Below are positions 30,201-38,813 of a stretch of DNA of 52,569 nt, piece by piece; positions within the stretch are counted from its first letter, which is position 1; each line of letters begins with the position of its first letter. The DNA is from a virus. The notes below the pieces were generated by a model. That model ran no database searches and had not been told where the DNA came from. It worked only from the letters and a program-made list of their open reading frames with translations. The DNA lies in the IMG/VR virus record IMGVR_UViG_3300031787_000171, positions 1 through 52,569 of that record. One strand, 5' to 3'. The position numbers and the translations under genes were made by a program.

Positions 30201-30809
30201 TTCTGAAAAATATTCTTTATATTGAAAAAGTATGATATTGTCTTTTCCAAGCAAATAACGAAACTTTTGATTAGAAATTGATGGGAAAATTTTTGGATAA
30301 ATTATAATGTTTCCTTGTCCACTACCACCAAGCCACGTAAGGTATTTGTCATCTGTTGTAGACTGTATTGTTACATATTCATCTCCATCATCATTGTAAA
30401 AATTTAAAATAAAATTGTCTTCAACGGTAAAATTAATTCTTTCGGAAACACATAATCTATTCCAAGGTTCAACACCAAAAGTTGAACTTGATAAAGTTGT
30501 ATTAATTAATATTTTTGAATCAAAATTTGCTAAAGGTGTTAAGATTGTTTTTAATGGTTCTTTTTCAGCAAAATCAACATTATCATCTAAAAAATTATTT
30601 ATTTTAGTTAAATCTGTTAAAAACAAACCTGTTTTTTTGTTTAAAGAAACGTCTTTGCAATCGTTTAAACACTCTTGAAGTTGAAACTTTATGCCATTAT
30701 TAAATACCAATGGGTATGTCTTGATGTTGTATTCTTGGCTTAATAAATTAAGCTCGACAGGATACCAATGCATCTGAGGGACATTATAAAAATTGATAGT
30801 ATTCGACAT
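27288..30809 (-). CDS. Virion protein: LamG-like domain with beta-propeller insertion (1173 aa)
   Basis: The first 560 residues are unrecognised beta-rich sequence. A LamG/concanavalin-like domain opens at about 565-650 (YIQLDGTNHAVFPA, LTASLWINVEDW, GNQIFGNYYDSGFGL). It is then interrupted by about 300 residues of propeller-like repeats at about 660-945 (QENIYLFDNILKRYVKYN, DADNYLWIAHEQDTITKIN, EDRLVLVDTFERTLYQLD). It closes at about 990-1075 (NEGWHHFVLTFDGTEG, YKFRGQIADLRLYGKSL). The last 90 residues (KNWFKMQMPGSKSKYYNI) are probably for assembly. A carbohydrate-binding adhesin of the tail periphery is the likely role. Confidence 0.75.
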   Translation of the reverse strand: MSNTINFYNVPQMHWYPVELNLLSQEYNIKTYPLVFNNGIKFQLQECLNDCKDVSLNKKTGLFLTDLTKINNFLDDNVDFAEKEPLKTILTPLANFDSKILINTTLSSSTFGVEPWNRLCVSERINFTVEDNFILNFYNDDGDEYVTIQSTTDDKYLTWLGGSGQGNIIIYPKIFPSISNQKFRYLLGKDNIILFQYKEYFSEIVINDPLILVNQVLDSTAFGLSALPPFFQSNIPPSAIIKLISYKKLEPNKKHLKNSFLAKYKIDPLTKKNQLDIDPEYANMPYSQNYLGIFPYEYPLISNDKALYPLHIHGLKNYQTPEYNYAYYAKNSEILENELGVRRDYHKIFSGTNQTNGLPQIYLGYHSDTSKIEFESDKDVPFYFAPTSIRKKIQESSLIEDGALAGEIPFVSDRIFFKLDDYSQTNVGQPQLPSIKNINKDITNGTWLCSWLHLSSNGEYVWLDRFYNTAYYTVNEALTSKVYSYNEKIDPTAPFVIDVPSTMYLEPAGLYRYFHVGKETRKSYLEYVDEINNDPHLPLGSKFLHVEKWHSDPLTDESKYKNNGILYYNKPENLKNDYIQLDGTNHAVFPAKSILLEQTKLTASLWINVEDWNAVEGNQIFGNYYDSGFGLLNDSSLTTPIITLVNGNNNKYYNINYRFGKINEVAITRPEILENIDPTIYVPPAKGNNQNRFILRLPDYSFWVVDVINYTATKFSIDDQKLVEIFYGNYINNVSQIEVDSQENIYLFDNILKRYVKYNTYGIYVNDVEVAPNINRIEIDLNDNVIPIYGTFSIIDNKNTAWQILGGNLYKGKNPQDLSTSQIFANIGNVQSLTCDADNYLWIAHEQDTITKINTDEEKIEFSIRIGKYSSAPVDPCLQANGIVRHIHFIRVPTDANTNICYKNKNIEDRLVLVDTFERTLYQLDTNGNLLTKLDITALFEKNDPIIYCEGDITGYQNIRKFKTINKKFAWKIKIADINRYEPQLYSLDYELSALNEGWHHFVLTFDGTEGYIKTYLDSNLIKEVYFEPKKYQITYDFRTSLLLGIQTIKNTNLNDIIEINDGYKFRGQIADLRLYGKSLTKGIIEQIYYSSQYGSNDKTMIWNMLIGKRSYVEDVKNWFKMQMPGSKSKYYNINIHNLNVSNEVKTIIEEAIKTNLSKIAPANASLYKINWT

Positions 30810-30817
30810 CTTTATAA

Positions 30818-30825
30818 TATTTATT
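30818..30825 (-). promoter_or_regulatory. Late promoter octamer for the LamG/propeller operon
   Basis: AATAAATA on the minus strand ends 9 bases before the ATG at 30809; it serves a four-gene unit. Confidence 0.6.
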
Positions 30826-30844
30826 TCTTAATCTTGAAATAAGA

Positions 30845-31594
30845 TTAGGTTTCGGTGAAAATAGCTTGTGCTGCAAAGCTTATTGCTTCTGGATCATTCT
30901 CTAAAATTGAATAAAATGTCGAATTTTCGGGATCTAGTGTTATAAATGGAGCAATCCCATCAATTTTAGTTATTATAAAATCTGTTTCTTTTCTAAGCAT
31001 GATACTTAAAAGAGCAAATTGTTTTTCTTTTCCACGAAACACAAAAGAAACATTATAATTTTTGGTATCAATATTATATGCTAATCTTGGTTTTTCAATT
31101 TCGGGTGTAAAATTTGACCAAATTGGAGAGTTTTTAAGTTTTAAATTAATTCTGTTTTTTAATTTTAAATTGGTAATTCCTGTTATTAAATCGAATTCAT
31201 AAAAATATAATATAAATTTAAAAGTTTCATTAAGAATAGATTCATATTGAATTTCAATAAAAAACACTTTATTTTGAACTTCATCAAACCAATAATCAAC
31301 GGGTGTTGTTTTTCTTGTGTTATAAAAGAAAAATTTAGTATATGGAAGAAGTGAAAAATTTTCATCAACATTTATTTTTTCAAAAAAACATCCACTTTCG
31401 GTTTCAATAAAAATACAATCATAAAAAACATCAAATCTATAAATTTCATTATTGATTAATTCATTATAAAATTGAGTTTCTTGTGAATATTTTGCATATA
31501 TGGCTGACAAAACATTATTGGCACTATCAATATTTCCAATAACGTTTCTTAACCAAAGTTTTCCAGTTGTTTGATCTTGATTATATAAACTCAT
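30845..31594 (-). CDS. Hypothetical virion protein, 249 aa
   Basis: Not recognised. It is beta-rich with Phe/Tyr-dense strands (RFDVFYDCIFIETESGCFF, KFFFYNTRKTTPVDYWFDE, FKFILYFYEFDLITGI). The alternating pattern may be a small propeller or beta-barrel. It overlaps the upstream PKD-like gene by ATGA and is likely made in equal amounts with it. Position within the tail operon suggests a structural role. Confidence 0.65.
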   Translation of the reverse strand: MSLYNQDQTTGKLWLRNVIGNIDSANNVLSAIYAKYSQETQFYNELINNEIYRFDVFYDCIFIETESGCFFEKINVDENFSLLPYTKFFFYNTRKTTPVDYWFDEVQNKVFFIEIQYESILNETFKFILYFYEFDLITGITNLKLKNRINLKLKNSPIWSNFTPEIEKPRLAYNIDTKNYNVSFVFRGKEKQFALLSIMLRKETDFIITKIDGIAPFITLDPENSTFYSILENDPEAISFAAQAIFTET

Positions 31595-32403
31595 ACGTCA
31601 TCCATTCCTATGTCAGTAATATTTGTATTTGGTGTTTGTGGAGAAACAAAAGAAATTGGTACTTTGGTTTCAACACTTGTAACATCTTCTTTTTCAAAAG
31701 GTTGTAATAATTTATATGGTCGAAATTGATTATTTTGTATATTGATGTTGTTGTTTTCCTCTTTATTTTCCCATTTGACCAATGCAGGTAAAAGATAATT
31801 TGGAACATCGCTTTCAAATACATAAAATATCTTATCATCAGGTCCAAACATTCTTGTAGAAATTAAGTGAAGATTTTCAAAATATCTATTTTCAGCATTA
31901 TCACCATCTAAATTTGGAGGATCCAGTACAAGATTAACAAAGTATTGTTTAAATTCACTAAATCCTAATGAATATATTTTAACTTCAACGGTTATGTATT
32001 TTGTATTTGTATCAGATAAAAAGAAGGTATTTTGTTGGGTGTAATTTCTTGGATCGCCCGGTTCAGCCGAGTAAGCCAAATTCATCGTATCAACGCCTGT
32101 ATTTGAATAATAATAATTTTGTGTAATAATATTACCATCACCAAAATTATATTCAATTTTATAAATTTTATTATCAACGTCCAATGCAGATGGATCTAAT
32201 GTTAAAGTAAATGGAGCATATGTTGCAATATTTGTTTGACTGAAAAATGTTTGACCGATTGTAACCGCAGTCAATGGTACAGGTGAACTGTCTGTTGGTG
32301 AAAATATAATAATGTTTTGAAATTCATCACCAATAACAATAGGAATAAATTGTACACCACTAGCAGAACTAGCCAATGACATTAATACTGTTTGCGAATT
32401 CAC
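31591..32403 (-). CDS. Virion protein with PKD-like segment, 270 aa, GTG start
   Basis: The frame starts at GTG 32403 (MNSQTVLMSLASSASG), exactly 6 bases after the late octamer TCTAAATA. An overlapping ATG is out of frame and runs straight into TGA, so GTG is preferred. The central region carries YKIEYNFGDGNIITQNYYY and YITVEVKIYSLGFSEFKQYF, the WDFGDG-like turn and paired strands of a PKD domain. The C-terminal third is acidic and extended. PKD domains space out or bind in adhesins. It is likely a tail-peripheral protein, coupled to the 249-aa gene by ATGA. Confidence 0.7.
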   Translation of the reverse strand: MNSQTVLMSLASSASGVQFIPIVIGDEFQNIIIFSPTDSSPVPLTAVTIGQTFFSQTNIATYAPFTLTLDPSALDVDNKIYKIEYNFGDGNIITQNYYYSNTGVDTMNLAYSAEPGDPRNYTQQNTFFLSDTNTKYITVEVKIYSLGFSEFKQYFVNLVLDPPNLDGDNAENRYFENLHLISTRMFGPDDKIFYVFESDVPNYLLPALVKWENKEENNNINIQNNQFRPYKLLQPFEKEDVTSVETKVPISFVSPQTPNTNITDIGMDDV

Positions 32404-32408
32404 ATTAA

Positions 32409-32416
32409 TATTTAGA
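32409..32416 (-). promoter_or_regulatory. Late promoter octamer for the PKD-like gene
   Basis: TCTAAATA on the minus strand ends 6 bases before the GTG at 32403, so the predicted mRNA is leaderless. Confidence 0.6.
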
Positions 32417-32423
32417 TTTAAAA

Positions 32424-35400
32424 TTAGTTAATTGTACATCTTCTAGGATGACGAATATTATTGGTATCAGCGAAGTTGAGAGCACACATGCGCGTATTAT
32501 TCCAACCACAACTAAAAAGGTCTCCTTTTTGTGTAGCAGCTAATAACACATTACCACCAGCCCAACCGTAAGGACAAAAATCTATGATTTTATCTTGTTT
32601 TGGAAAAAGCATTGGTCTAAAGAATCTATTATGTTCAATGGGTGATGTGCTGTCGGATGGATAGGGTCCTCTTCCGCACTGTCCCGCTCCATTATATCCA
32701 GTTGCATACAATATACCATTTTCTGATAATGCATAAACTGATGCATAATCATAAGTTGAAGTTGTGCCACTACCCCAAGCTTGACCTGCGACGATAACTT
32801 TTTTAAAATTGATGTTCTCTAAACCGTCTGGAATCGTAGGTACGTGTGAGTTTGTTGTACCGTTTCTTCCCAAATAACCTAAACTGTTATACCCCCAAGT
32901 AACCAATTTGCCGTCAGTTCTAATTGCAGCCACGATTCCATTGTGATATCCACTGGCAGAAAAGCTTTTAATAGTTCCTAAACCAGAAACTTCTAATAAG
33001 TTATTTCTGGCTGTTGTTGCTGTTGAAACTCCTAATTGGCCATATTGGTTGGAACCGCAAGCAAAAAGTCTATCTCCATTTTGTATAAAAGTTGCTCCAG
33101 AATTATTCCAATGATGGGCAATTACGGCATCTGCTTTTATATTCGGTATTTGTGTAAAAACAGTTTTTGCAGCACCATCAATACCAAGCATAGGACCATA
33201 TGAACCTCTAACATAAATATTTCTTTCATTATCGATAGCGAAAGCAATATGACCATTTGATGTGAATTGATCTGATTGGGTCCAAACTTTTTGGATATTT
33301 TTACCAACAATATTACCTGTTGTAATTAAAGTTGGTACTCTGACATCTGCTGCCAATCCAGTTCCACCACTCCATCCCCAACCATATAATCTTCCATCGG
33401 ATGTTACAGCAAAAGCCCAAGGGTACATGCCAAAATACGGCGATGCATTATAACTATGCCACCAACCATGACTCATATTGTTATTACAGCTAAAATGAAC
33501 AACATTTGGTAATGCTATTTTTTTCCAATAAGTAAGAACTGTTGATACTGCATCATTAGTTCCTAACTGTCCATATTGATTAACACCAATAGACCAAAGG
33601 TTGCCTAAATTTGTTAAAATATATTTATTAGTGTGGTTTGTATATATTTTTTCTATAACTTCATTAGGCTCAAAATCTGGAATTTCCACAGAGAAAAATC
33701 CTTCTCTAGTTTGAGTAATATCTGTACCAAAACCAATTTGAGGACTTCCATAATCATCCGCACCAGCAGAATAAAGTCTTCTATCAGCAGATATAAATAC
33801 CGACATTCTTGCCGTATTTCCCAAATTTTCAACATCTTGAAAAGAATACCATTTTTTAGATAAGTCTAAATTTGTAATTCCCGTACCATCACCGAAAATT
33901 GTTCCTGTTGCACTGATGTTTCCAACAACCGTTAAACTTTGATTTGCATTTGGAGTATTGATACCTACATTTCCAGCGGGTGTGATTCTTATACCTCTGT
34001 TTTGAGTTGACCATTGGGCCAACGTCAACCCTCCAGTATTAACGCCGCCATTACCATGATATATTATAGCTACGTCATTAACTTGTGTTAATGGACTATA
34101 ATTTCCAATTTGTGTATTATCCAAGAACATTAAAGTTCCACCATTTGTAGATGACATTCTTATATCTGGTGATGCACTAGGAACAGTTTGTTTTCCAACA
34201 ATATCTAAACGAATTCCTTGATCAACAACTGCTCTTCCCATCGAAACGCTTCCATCGTTGTCTATAGCAAGACTTGGAGACGGGTCGGCTGCTTGATCTT
34301 CAACAACTAAAGCATAGCCACTTCCTTGTTGGCTTACAAAAAGAGCGGTTCCAGAGCCTTGATTTACGATAACTGCGGCAGATCCGTTTGGAGAAAGATT
34401 ATTAACTAAAAATGCATCGCCAGTATTTGCCGTGTCATTTGTAACGGTAAGAGCGTAATGATTTGTTGAATTTTGGTAAATTGATAATTTTGCATTTGAT
34501 GGATTTCCATTGTTGATACCAACATTTCCAGTAGATCCTTGTATAGTAAGTTTTGTTGTGCCATTCCAAACTCTTAAATCTGGTGTACTTGTGTTATTAT
34601 AAGCATCAATTAACCAACCTAAACTATTATCAGAAGATCGATTTAATACAAGTTGTCCACCCTCGTTAGCTGAATCTTCTCTTGAAAGAACTAAATTTCT
34701 AATTGTTGCATTTGATCCTACATTTAATGTTGGAACTGTTAAGTTTCCTGACATGGTTCCACCTGAAAGAGGAACAACGTTTGGAATAAATGTTGGAACT
34801 GCTCCGAAGATTACATATTCCAAAACATAATTTGGTGCTTTAGTTGGTTCTGTGAGAACAATTCTGTTTAGATTTGCCTGATCATCATAGTCATAGTTAA
34901 GAACTAATTTGACACCGTTTAAGAAAATATCCAAACCATCGGGATTGTGTGCAGGAATTCCGTCAACAATTGTTGTTCCTGCATCAGTAATAGTAATAAT
35001 ACCACGAATGGCTTGGTAGTTTGCACTATTTGCTTGGAATGTTGAAAATACAGAATTCCATTGTGTAGAATTTCCTCTGCCGTCATAAACAATTGCATTG
35101 GAACTTATATTTCCAACAACTGTTAATTTTTGGTTTGGTGTGGTTGAACCTATTCCAATATCACCAGAAGTATTTAATGTTATTCTAGCAGAAATTGTTG
35201 CTGCTGTATTATTGCCTGTTGTATTGTTAGGAGCATACCAAAGGGTTAAATTATCAGATGTTTGTCCGAATGCATATCCATGACCATTATCTAAATATTC
35301 CCATCTTGCTTGATTTGGATCATAAAATAAGTTTATCCCAATCACTCCAAAATTAGGAGTTACCAAATGGTTTGTTGTGGTAACACCGCTAACATGCAAC

Positions 35401-38345
35401 TCACTAACCGGGCTTGCAGTATTAATTCCAAAAAACCCGTTTGTATGAATTCTTGCTCTTTCAGTTGTGCTTTGGCGGAATACTATTGGTGCCGATGTTG
35501 TTCCTGTAGAAATTCTTAATCCACCAGTAACACCAGAACCACTAGTCCAATCAACAATATCGCTGGTATCTTCTGTTAATGCAATTACAGTATTGGCATT
35601 TGCTGTTCCTGTAACGAGTTCAAATTGAGCCTTAGAGTTTGTTACAGTTGAATTGTTTGTAACACGCATCGAAGTTGTAGAACCGTGTCTTGCACTTGTT
35701 ACATTGAACAAAGTCGTTGTAGCCGTGAAAGCTCCAATTGAACCTGCAATTTGTAATCTTTGTTGTTGTGATGGTCCTTCAAAAACTCTGAGTTCTGGTG
35801 TAGTTGTTGAACCAAAAGTATCTATGTGCCAAGCTATAGCATTATCTGATGCTCTTCCAAATTGTATTTCCCCGCCTTCGTTGATTGAATCAGTTCTGCT
35901 GAATTTAACAGCACCTGCAATATCCATGATACCAGTAGTAGCAGGATCTGTTGTGTTAACACCTACTCTACCTGCACTGGTTATTCTCATTCTTTCCGAT
36001 CCATTAGAAATAAATCGGAAGCTATCGTCTGATGGTTCAATTAAAAGATAATCATTATTTCTATTTTCAAACCTTCCTATTTGTGAATAGACTATGTTTG
36101 ATGCACTTACGTTTCCAACAACTGTTAATCTTTCATTCGGAGTTGTTGTATTTAAACCAACAAATCCTCCAGATTTAACAACAACTGTATCTGCATTATT
36201 ATTTTTAAAGAAAAGATCTTTTCCAATATCAAATGTGTAATCTATGTTAGTTGATGTGCCGATTCTATTAGATGTCCCATATGCACCAACTCCCAATGCA
36301 TAGTTATTTGAAAGATTATTAATTCTTATTGGATAATCTGTAGTATTATTCGAGTTACTTAAAATTGTTAATTTGTTTGTAGGGGAAGATGCACCTATTC
36401 CAACATTACCATCTGTATCAATTACAAATGGAGTTGTATCAGAATTAACGTCTTCTACTAAAAGTGCATTTCCTGTTCCCGTTTGTGTGATTCGTAAACC
36501 AGCACCAGCACCAGCTTGAGTTATAAGAACAGCAGGATTCGAAGAATTATCGGTTACGTGTAAGATGCTAGTTGGTGTCAGTTGGTTAATACCAACATTT
36601 CCAGTATTCAAAACTGTAACTCTGGCAATGTTATTTGTTTCTAATGTTAGATTAGTTGAATTGTTTGTTCCAACTGTTACTGCACCAGTATTTCCACCAT
36701 TTAATACCCAATTAGCACTATTTGAATTTACTGTTGTTGCAACTTGGCTTAAATTGATACGATTTGTGTTGACGTAAGAATTTACATCATTAATTGTTGC
36801 GCTCGTATTATTGATGTATGATGTAGCCTGAGAAATATTAGAAGATAATGTGTTAAAGTGAACATAGTTACTTTCCCATCTTGCAGACAAAGCACAGACT
36901 CTGTTAAAGTTAGAAACCCAATTACGACTGTCACCACCTGCACCACCGGGCACTAAAAAGTATCCCGATAAAAACATATTTCTTCCAACAATTACATCTT
37001 GAGCTACTCCAAGATTAGTACCAAACGTTCCACTGGTTTCAACAATCAAATTTGAAGAAGTTACAGGAATAACTTGAGCATCAATAACTGTAAATCTTTG
37101 TGCTGTCAACGCTCCCAATACAACTAAATTTGCAAAAGGACCGAATGTTAAATTTCCTGAAAACCCAACGTTTCCAGTTACTAATCCACCAGAAAGTGGT
37201 AAAAATCCATTAGTGTATGCATATGTTGTGAATGAAGCACTGTTGGCATTATAATGGCTATAATTGCTTACAATGTTTCTATTATTTTGATTTATGAAAT
37301 TTCTAGCAGAAAGCTCAAATCCGCTTGTAGAATTCCATGTAGAATATACCGAATTCCAATTTGCAGATGTTCCATTTACAGTAGAAACTACTTGTGCTGT
37401 ATTTGCTGTTAATGGGTTCCAATAACTATAAACACTCTCCCATCTGGCGGATAAAGCGCATACGTTGTTAAAGTTGGAAACCCAGTTACGACTGTCACCA
37501 CCTGCACCACCAGGAATCGTCATTACCCCTGAAAGATGAAGATTTCCTGTTCCGATTATATTCCCTCTTGTAGAGAGGTTTCCCAAAAGAGACAGTTTTT
37601 CATTAGGTCGATTGACTCCAATACCCAAAGAATCTAAAAGGTGTATATTAGTTGCACTTAAAGTAGAATTTGAACTTAAATTTCCATTAATTGTTAAATC
37701 TATTAATGGGTTTGCTGTTTTAATACCAACATTACCAATATTATTGATGACAAATGGTGTTGTATCATTTATTTCATCGAATACTTCTACTGCATTACCT
37801 GTTCCGGTTTGAACAATATACAAACCATCTAAATTATTATTTGCAGAAATAGTTATTGAATCTGTAACAAATATCTGTTTAGCACTTAAAACATTTGAAG
37901 TTGAAAGTTGATTGATATATGTTATTGCATTTTGATCAATATAATAAGCAGTTAAAACACGCGAATGCGTAGACCCTGATGTATTTGAAGTAAAAACAAA
38001 ATTATTAGATGATTCGTCGTAATAAAAAGTAAAACCTGTTAAACTTGTTAATTCTGTTGTGTTGGTTAATGTGTCAATTTCACCAATAAAAAATTCAGGA
38101 TTTGATCCATCATTTGGTGTTCTGTTATATAATTTTATAAATCTTGAAGATAAATCTACGGTTAAAAGATTTGTTGATGCTTGGTTTACCCAAGTAGCAT
38201 AATCTTGTTTTTTGGTATAAAGAATGACATCTTTTGTTTGGACTTTTCGGGTAACACCCTGCTGCTGCATTGGTAAAATTTCTTCACCATCCAAAGGAAT
38301 TCCTATTGGTAATTCTGTGATTAACTTTGTTCTGATATCTGCCAT
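32424..38345 (-). CDS. Long tail fibre with VGI repeats and RCC1 propeller (1973 aa)
   Basis: The N-terminus has the baseplate-attachment layout seen in the 296-aa fibre. From about residue 200 to 1500 it has repeated fibre motifs such as GNVGIGASSPTNKLTIL, GFVGLNTTTPNERLTVVGN, GDIGIGSTTPNQKLTVVGN and GNVGINTPNANQSLTVVGN. These usually precede an S74 intramolecular chaperone in other phages. Here the last 410 residues instead form an RCC1/BLIP-II-type beta-propeller (YGQLGTNDAV, DGRLYGWGWSGGTG, NQYGQLGVS, DGKLVTWGYNSLGYLG, NGILYATGYNGAGQCG, KGDLFSCGWNN). A 75-bp segment is duplicated near 36873 and 37437. Probably the main receptor-binding fibre; the propeller would sit at its tip. Confidence 0.85.
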   Translation of the reverse strand: MADIRTKLITELPIGIPLDGEEILPMQQQGVTRKVQTKDVILYTKKQDYATWVNQASTNLLTVDLSSRFIKLYNRTPNDGSNPEFFIGEIDTLTNTTELTSLTGFTFYYDESSNNFVFTSNTSGSTHSRVLTAYYIDQNAITYINQLSTSNVLSAKQIFVTDSITISANNNLDGLYIVQTGTGNAVEVFDEINDTTPFVINNIGNVGIKTANPLIDLTINGNLSSNSTLSATNIHLLDSLGIGVNRPNEKLSLLGNLSTRGNIIGTGNLHLSGVMTIPGGAGGDSRNWVSNFNNVCALSARWESVYSYWNPLTANTAQVVSTVNGTSANWNSVYSTWNSTSGFELSARNFINQNNRNIVSNYSHYNANSASFTTYAYTNGFLPLSGGLVTGNVGFSGNLTFGPFANLVVLGALTAQRFTVIDAQVIPVTSSNLIVETSGTFGTNLGVAQDVIVGRNMFLSGYFLVPGGAGGDSRNWVSNFNRVCALSARWESNYVHFNTLSSNISQATSYINNTSATINDVNSYVNTNRINLSQVATTVNSNSANWVLNGGNTGAVTVGTNNSTNLTLETNNIARVTVLNTGNVGINQLTPTSILHVTDNSSNPAVLITQAGAGAGLRITQTGTGNALLVEDVNSDTTPFVIDTDGNVGIGASSPTNKLTILSNSNNTTDYPIRINNLSNNYALGVGAYGTSNRIGTSTNIDYTFDIGKDLFFKNNNADTVVVKSGGFVGLNTTTPNERLTVVGNVSASNIVYSQIGRFENRNNDYLLIEPSDDSFRFISNGSERMRITSAGRVGVNTTDPATTGIMDIAGAVKFSRTDSINEGGEIQFGRASDNAIAWHIDTFGSTTTPELRVFEGPSQQQRLQIAGSIGAFTATTTLFNVTSARHGSTTSMRVTNNSTVTNSKAQFELVTGTANANTVIALTEDTSDIVDWTSGSGVTGGLRISTGTTSAPIVFRQSTTERARIHTNGFFGINTASPVSELHVSGVTTTNHLVTPNFGVIGINLFYDPNQARWEYLDNGHGYAFGQTSDNLTLWYAPNNTTGNNTAATISARITLNTSGDIGIGSTTPNQKLTVVGNISSNAIVYDGRGNSTQWNSVFSTFQANSANYQAIRGIITITDAGTTIVDGIPAHNPDGLDIFLNGVKLVLNYDYDDQANLNRIVLTEPTKAPNYVLEYVIFGAVPTFIPNVVPLSGGTMSGNLTVPTLNVGSNATIRNLVLSREDSANEGGQLVLNRSSDNSLGWLIDAYNNTSTPDLRVWNGTTKLTIQGSTGNVGINNGNPSNAKLSIYQNSTNHYALTVTNDTANTGDAFLVNNLSPNGSAAVIVNQGSGTALFVSQQGSGYALVVEDQAADPSPSLAIDNDGSVSMGRAVVDQGIRLDIVGKQTVPSASPDIRMSSTNGGTLMFLDNTQIGNYSPLTQVNDVAIIYHGNGGVNTGGLTLAQWSTQNRGIRITPAGNVGINTPNANQSLTVVGNISATGTIFGDGTGITNLDLSKKWYSFQDVENLGNTARMSVFISADRRLYSAGADDYGSPQIGFGTDITQTREGFFSVEIPDFEPNEVIEKIYTNHTNKYILTNLGNLWSIGVNQYGQLGTNDAVSTVLTYWKKIALPNVVHFSCNNNMSHGWWHSYNASPYFGMYPWAFAVTSDGRLYGWGWSGGTGLAADVRVPTLITTGNIVGKNIQKVWTQSDQFTSNGHIAFAIDNERNIYVRGSYGPMLGIDGAAKTVFTQIPNIKADAVIAHHWNNSGATFIQNGDRLFACGSNQYGQLGVSTATTARNNLLEVSGLGTIKSFSASGYHNGIVAAIRTDGKLVTWGYNSLGYLGRNGTTNSHVPTIPDGLENINFKKVIVAGQAWGSGTTSTYDYASVYALSENGILYATGYNGAGQCGRGPYPSDSTSPIEHNRFFRPMLFPKQDKIIDFCPYGWAGGNVLLAATQKGDLFSCGWNNTRMCALNFADTNNIRHPRRCTIN
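36873..36947 (-). repeat. Internal duplication in the RCC1 fibre gene, copy B
   Basis: This segment encodes GGAGGDSRNWVSNFNR then VCALSARWES, and is duplicated at 37437-37511 with a few synonymous differences. The 3' third (TACGACTGTCACCACCTGCA on the plus strand) is identical in both copies. Confidence 0.75.
37437..37511 (-). repeat. Internal duplication in the RCC1 fibre gene, copy A
   Basis: It encodes GGAGGDSRNWVSNFNN then VCALSARWES. Partner of 36873-36947. The protein repeat probably marks two equivalent points in the fibre shaft. Confidence 0.75.
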
Positions 38346-38355
38346 GACTTATTAA

Positions 38356-38363
38356 TATTTAGG
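38356..38363 (-). promoter_or_regulatory. Late promoter octamer for the RCC1 fibre, embedding a stop codon
   Basis: CCTAAATA on the minus strand ends 11 bases before the ATG at 38345. Its TAA (38361-38359) is the stop of the 136-aa gene. Confidence 0.6.
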
Positions 38364-38769
38364 ATGTTTGTAAGATAAACCAACCAATCGTACTTCTATC
38401 ATTTGCGTGTGTAGATGATATTGTAAAGCTAACTGATGGGATTCTTGTTCTGATAAATGGTGTTCCAATATTTACAGATGAAGTTTGTGGGGTTAACAGA
38501 ACAATCGAACTGGCTTGAATTGCTGTTGTGGTTACCAAAGCTGAAGAACCTGCCACAAGAGTAGTAAATCCCACTGTTTTATAATCCCTTGAAATATTAA
38601 ACCCACTAACAGTTAAACCTCCACTTGAACTCAAATTACCATTAACACAGAAAATACCTTGAAATGGAGCATCTGGACTTGCTATTGGATCATGTCCTGC
38701 ATCTGGATTATAAGGATCTGTGTTTGTGTGATGATTTTTTCTATGAAATTTAGAATGAAACCTATTCAT
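38359..38769 (-). CDS. Small virion protein with fibre-tip-like beta domain, 136 aa
   Basis: The first 45 residues are extended and rich in His, Asn, Asp and Pro (SKFHRKNHHTNTDPYNPDAG, DPIASPDAPFQGIF), likely an anchoring strand. The remainder is a beta domain with TTAIQASSIVLLTPQT, IRTRIPSVSFTISSTHANDR and STIGWFIL. This matches a C-terminal module common in phage tail and fibre proteins (AITASSxIxLTPQ ... PGxSFTIxSTxAxDxSTVxW). It is a single-gene unit between the 2204-aa protein and the RCC1 fibre and may join or decorate one of them. Confidence 0.7.
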   Translation of the reverse strand: MNRFHSKFHRKNHHTNTDPYNPDAGHDPIASPDAPFQGIFCVNGNLSSSGGLTVSGFNISRDYKTVGFTTLVAGSSALVTTTAIQASSIVLLTPQTSSVNIGTPFIRTRIPSVSFTISSTHANDRSTIGWFILQTS

Positions 38770-38780
38770 TTGTTGTTAAA

Positions 38781-38788
38781 TATTTATC
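38781..38788 (-). promoter_or_regulatory. Late promoter octamer for the 136-aa gene
   Basis: GATAAATA on the minus strand ends 12 bases before the ATG at 38769. Confidence 0.6.
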
Positions 38789-38813
38789 TGTAAGTTTTAT
38801 TAATCAAAGCTAT

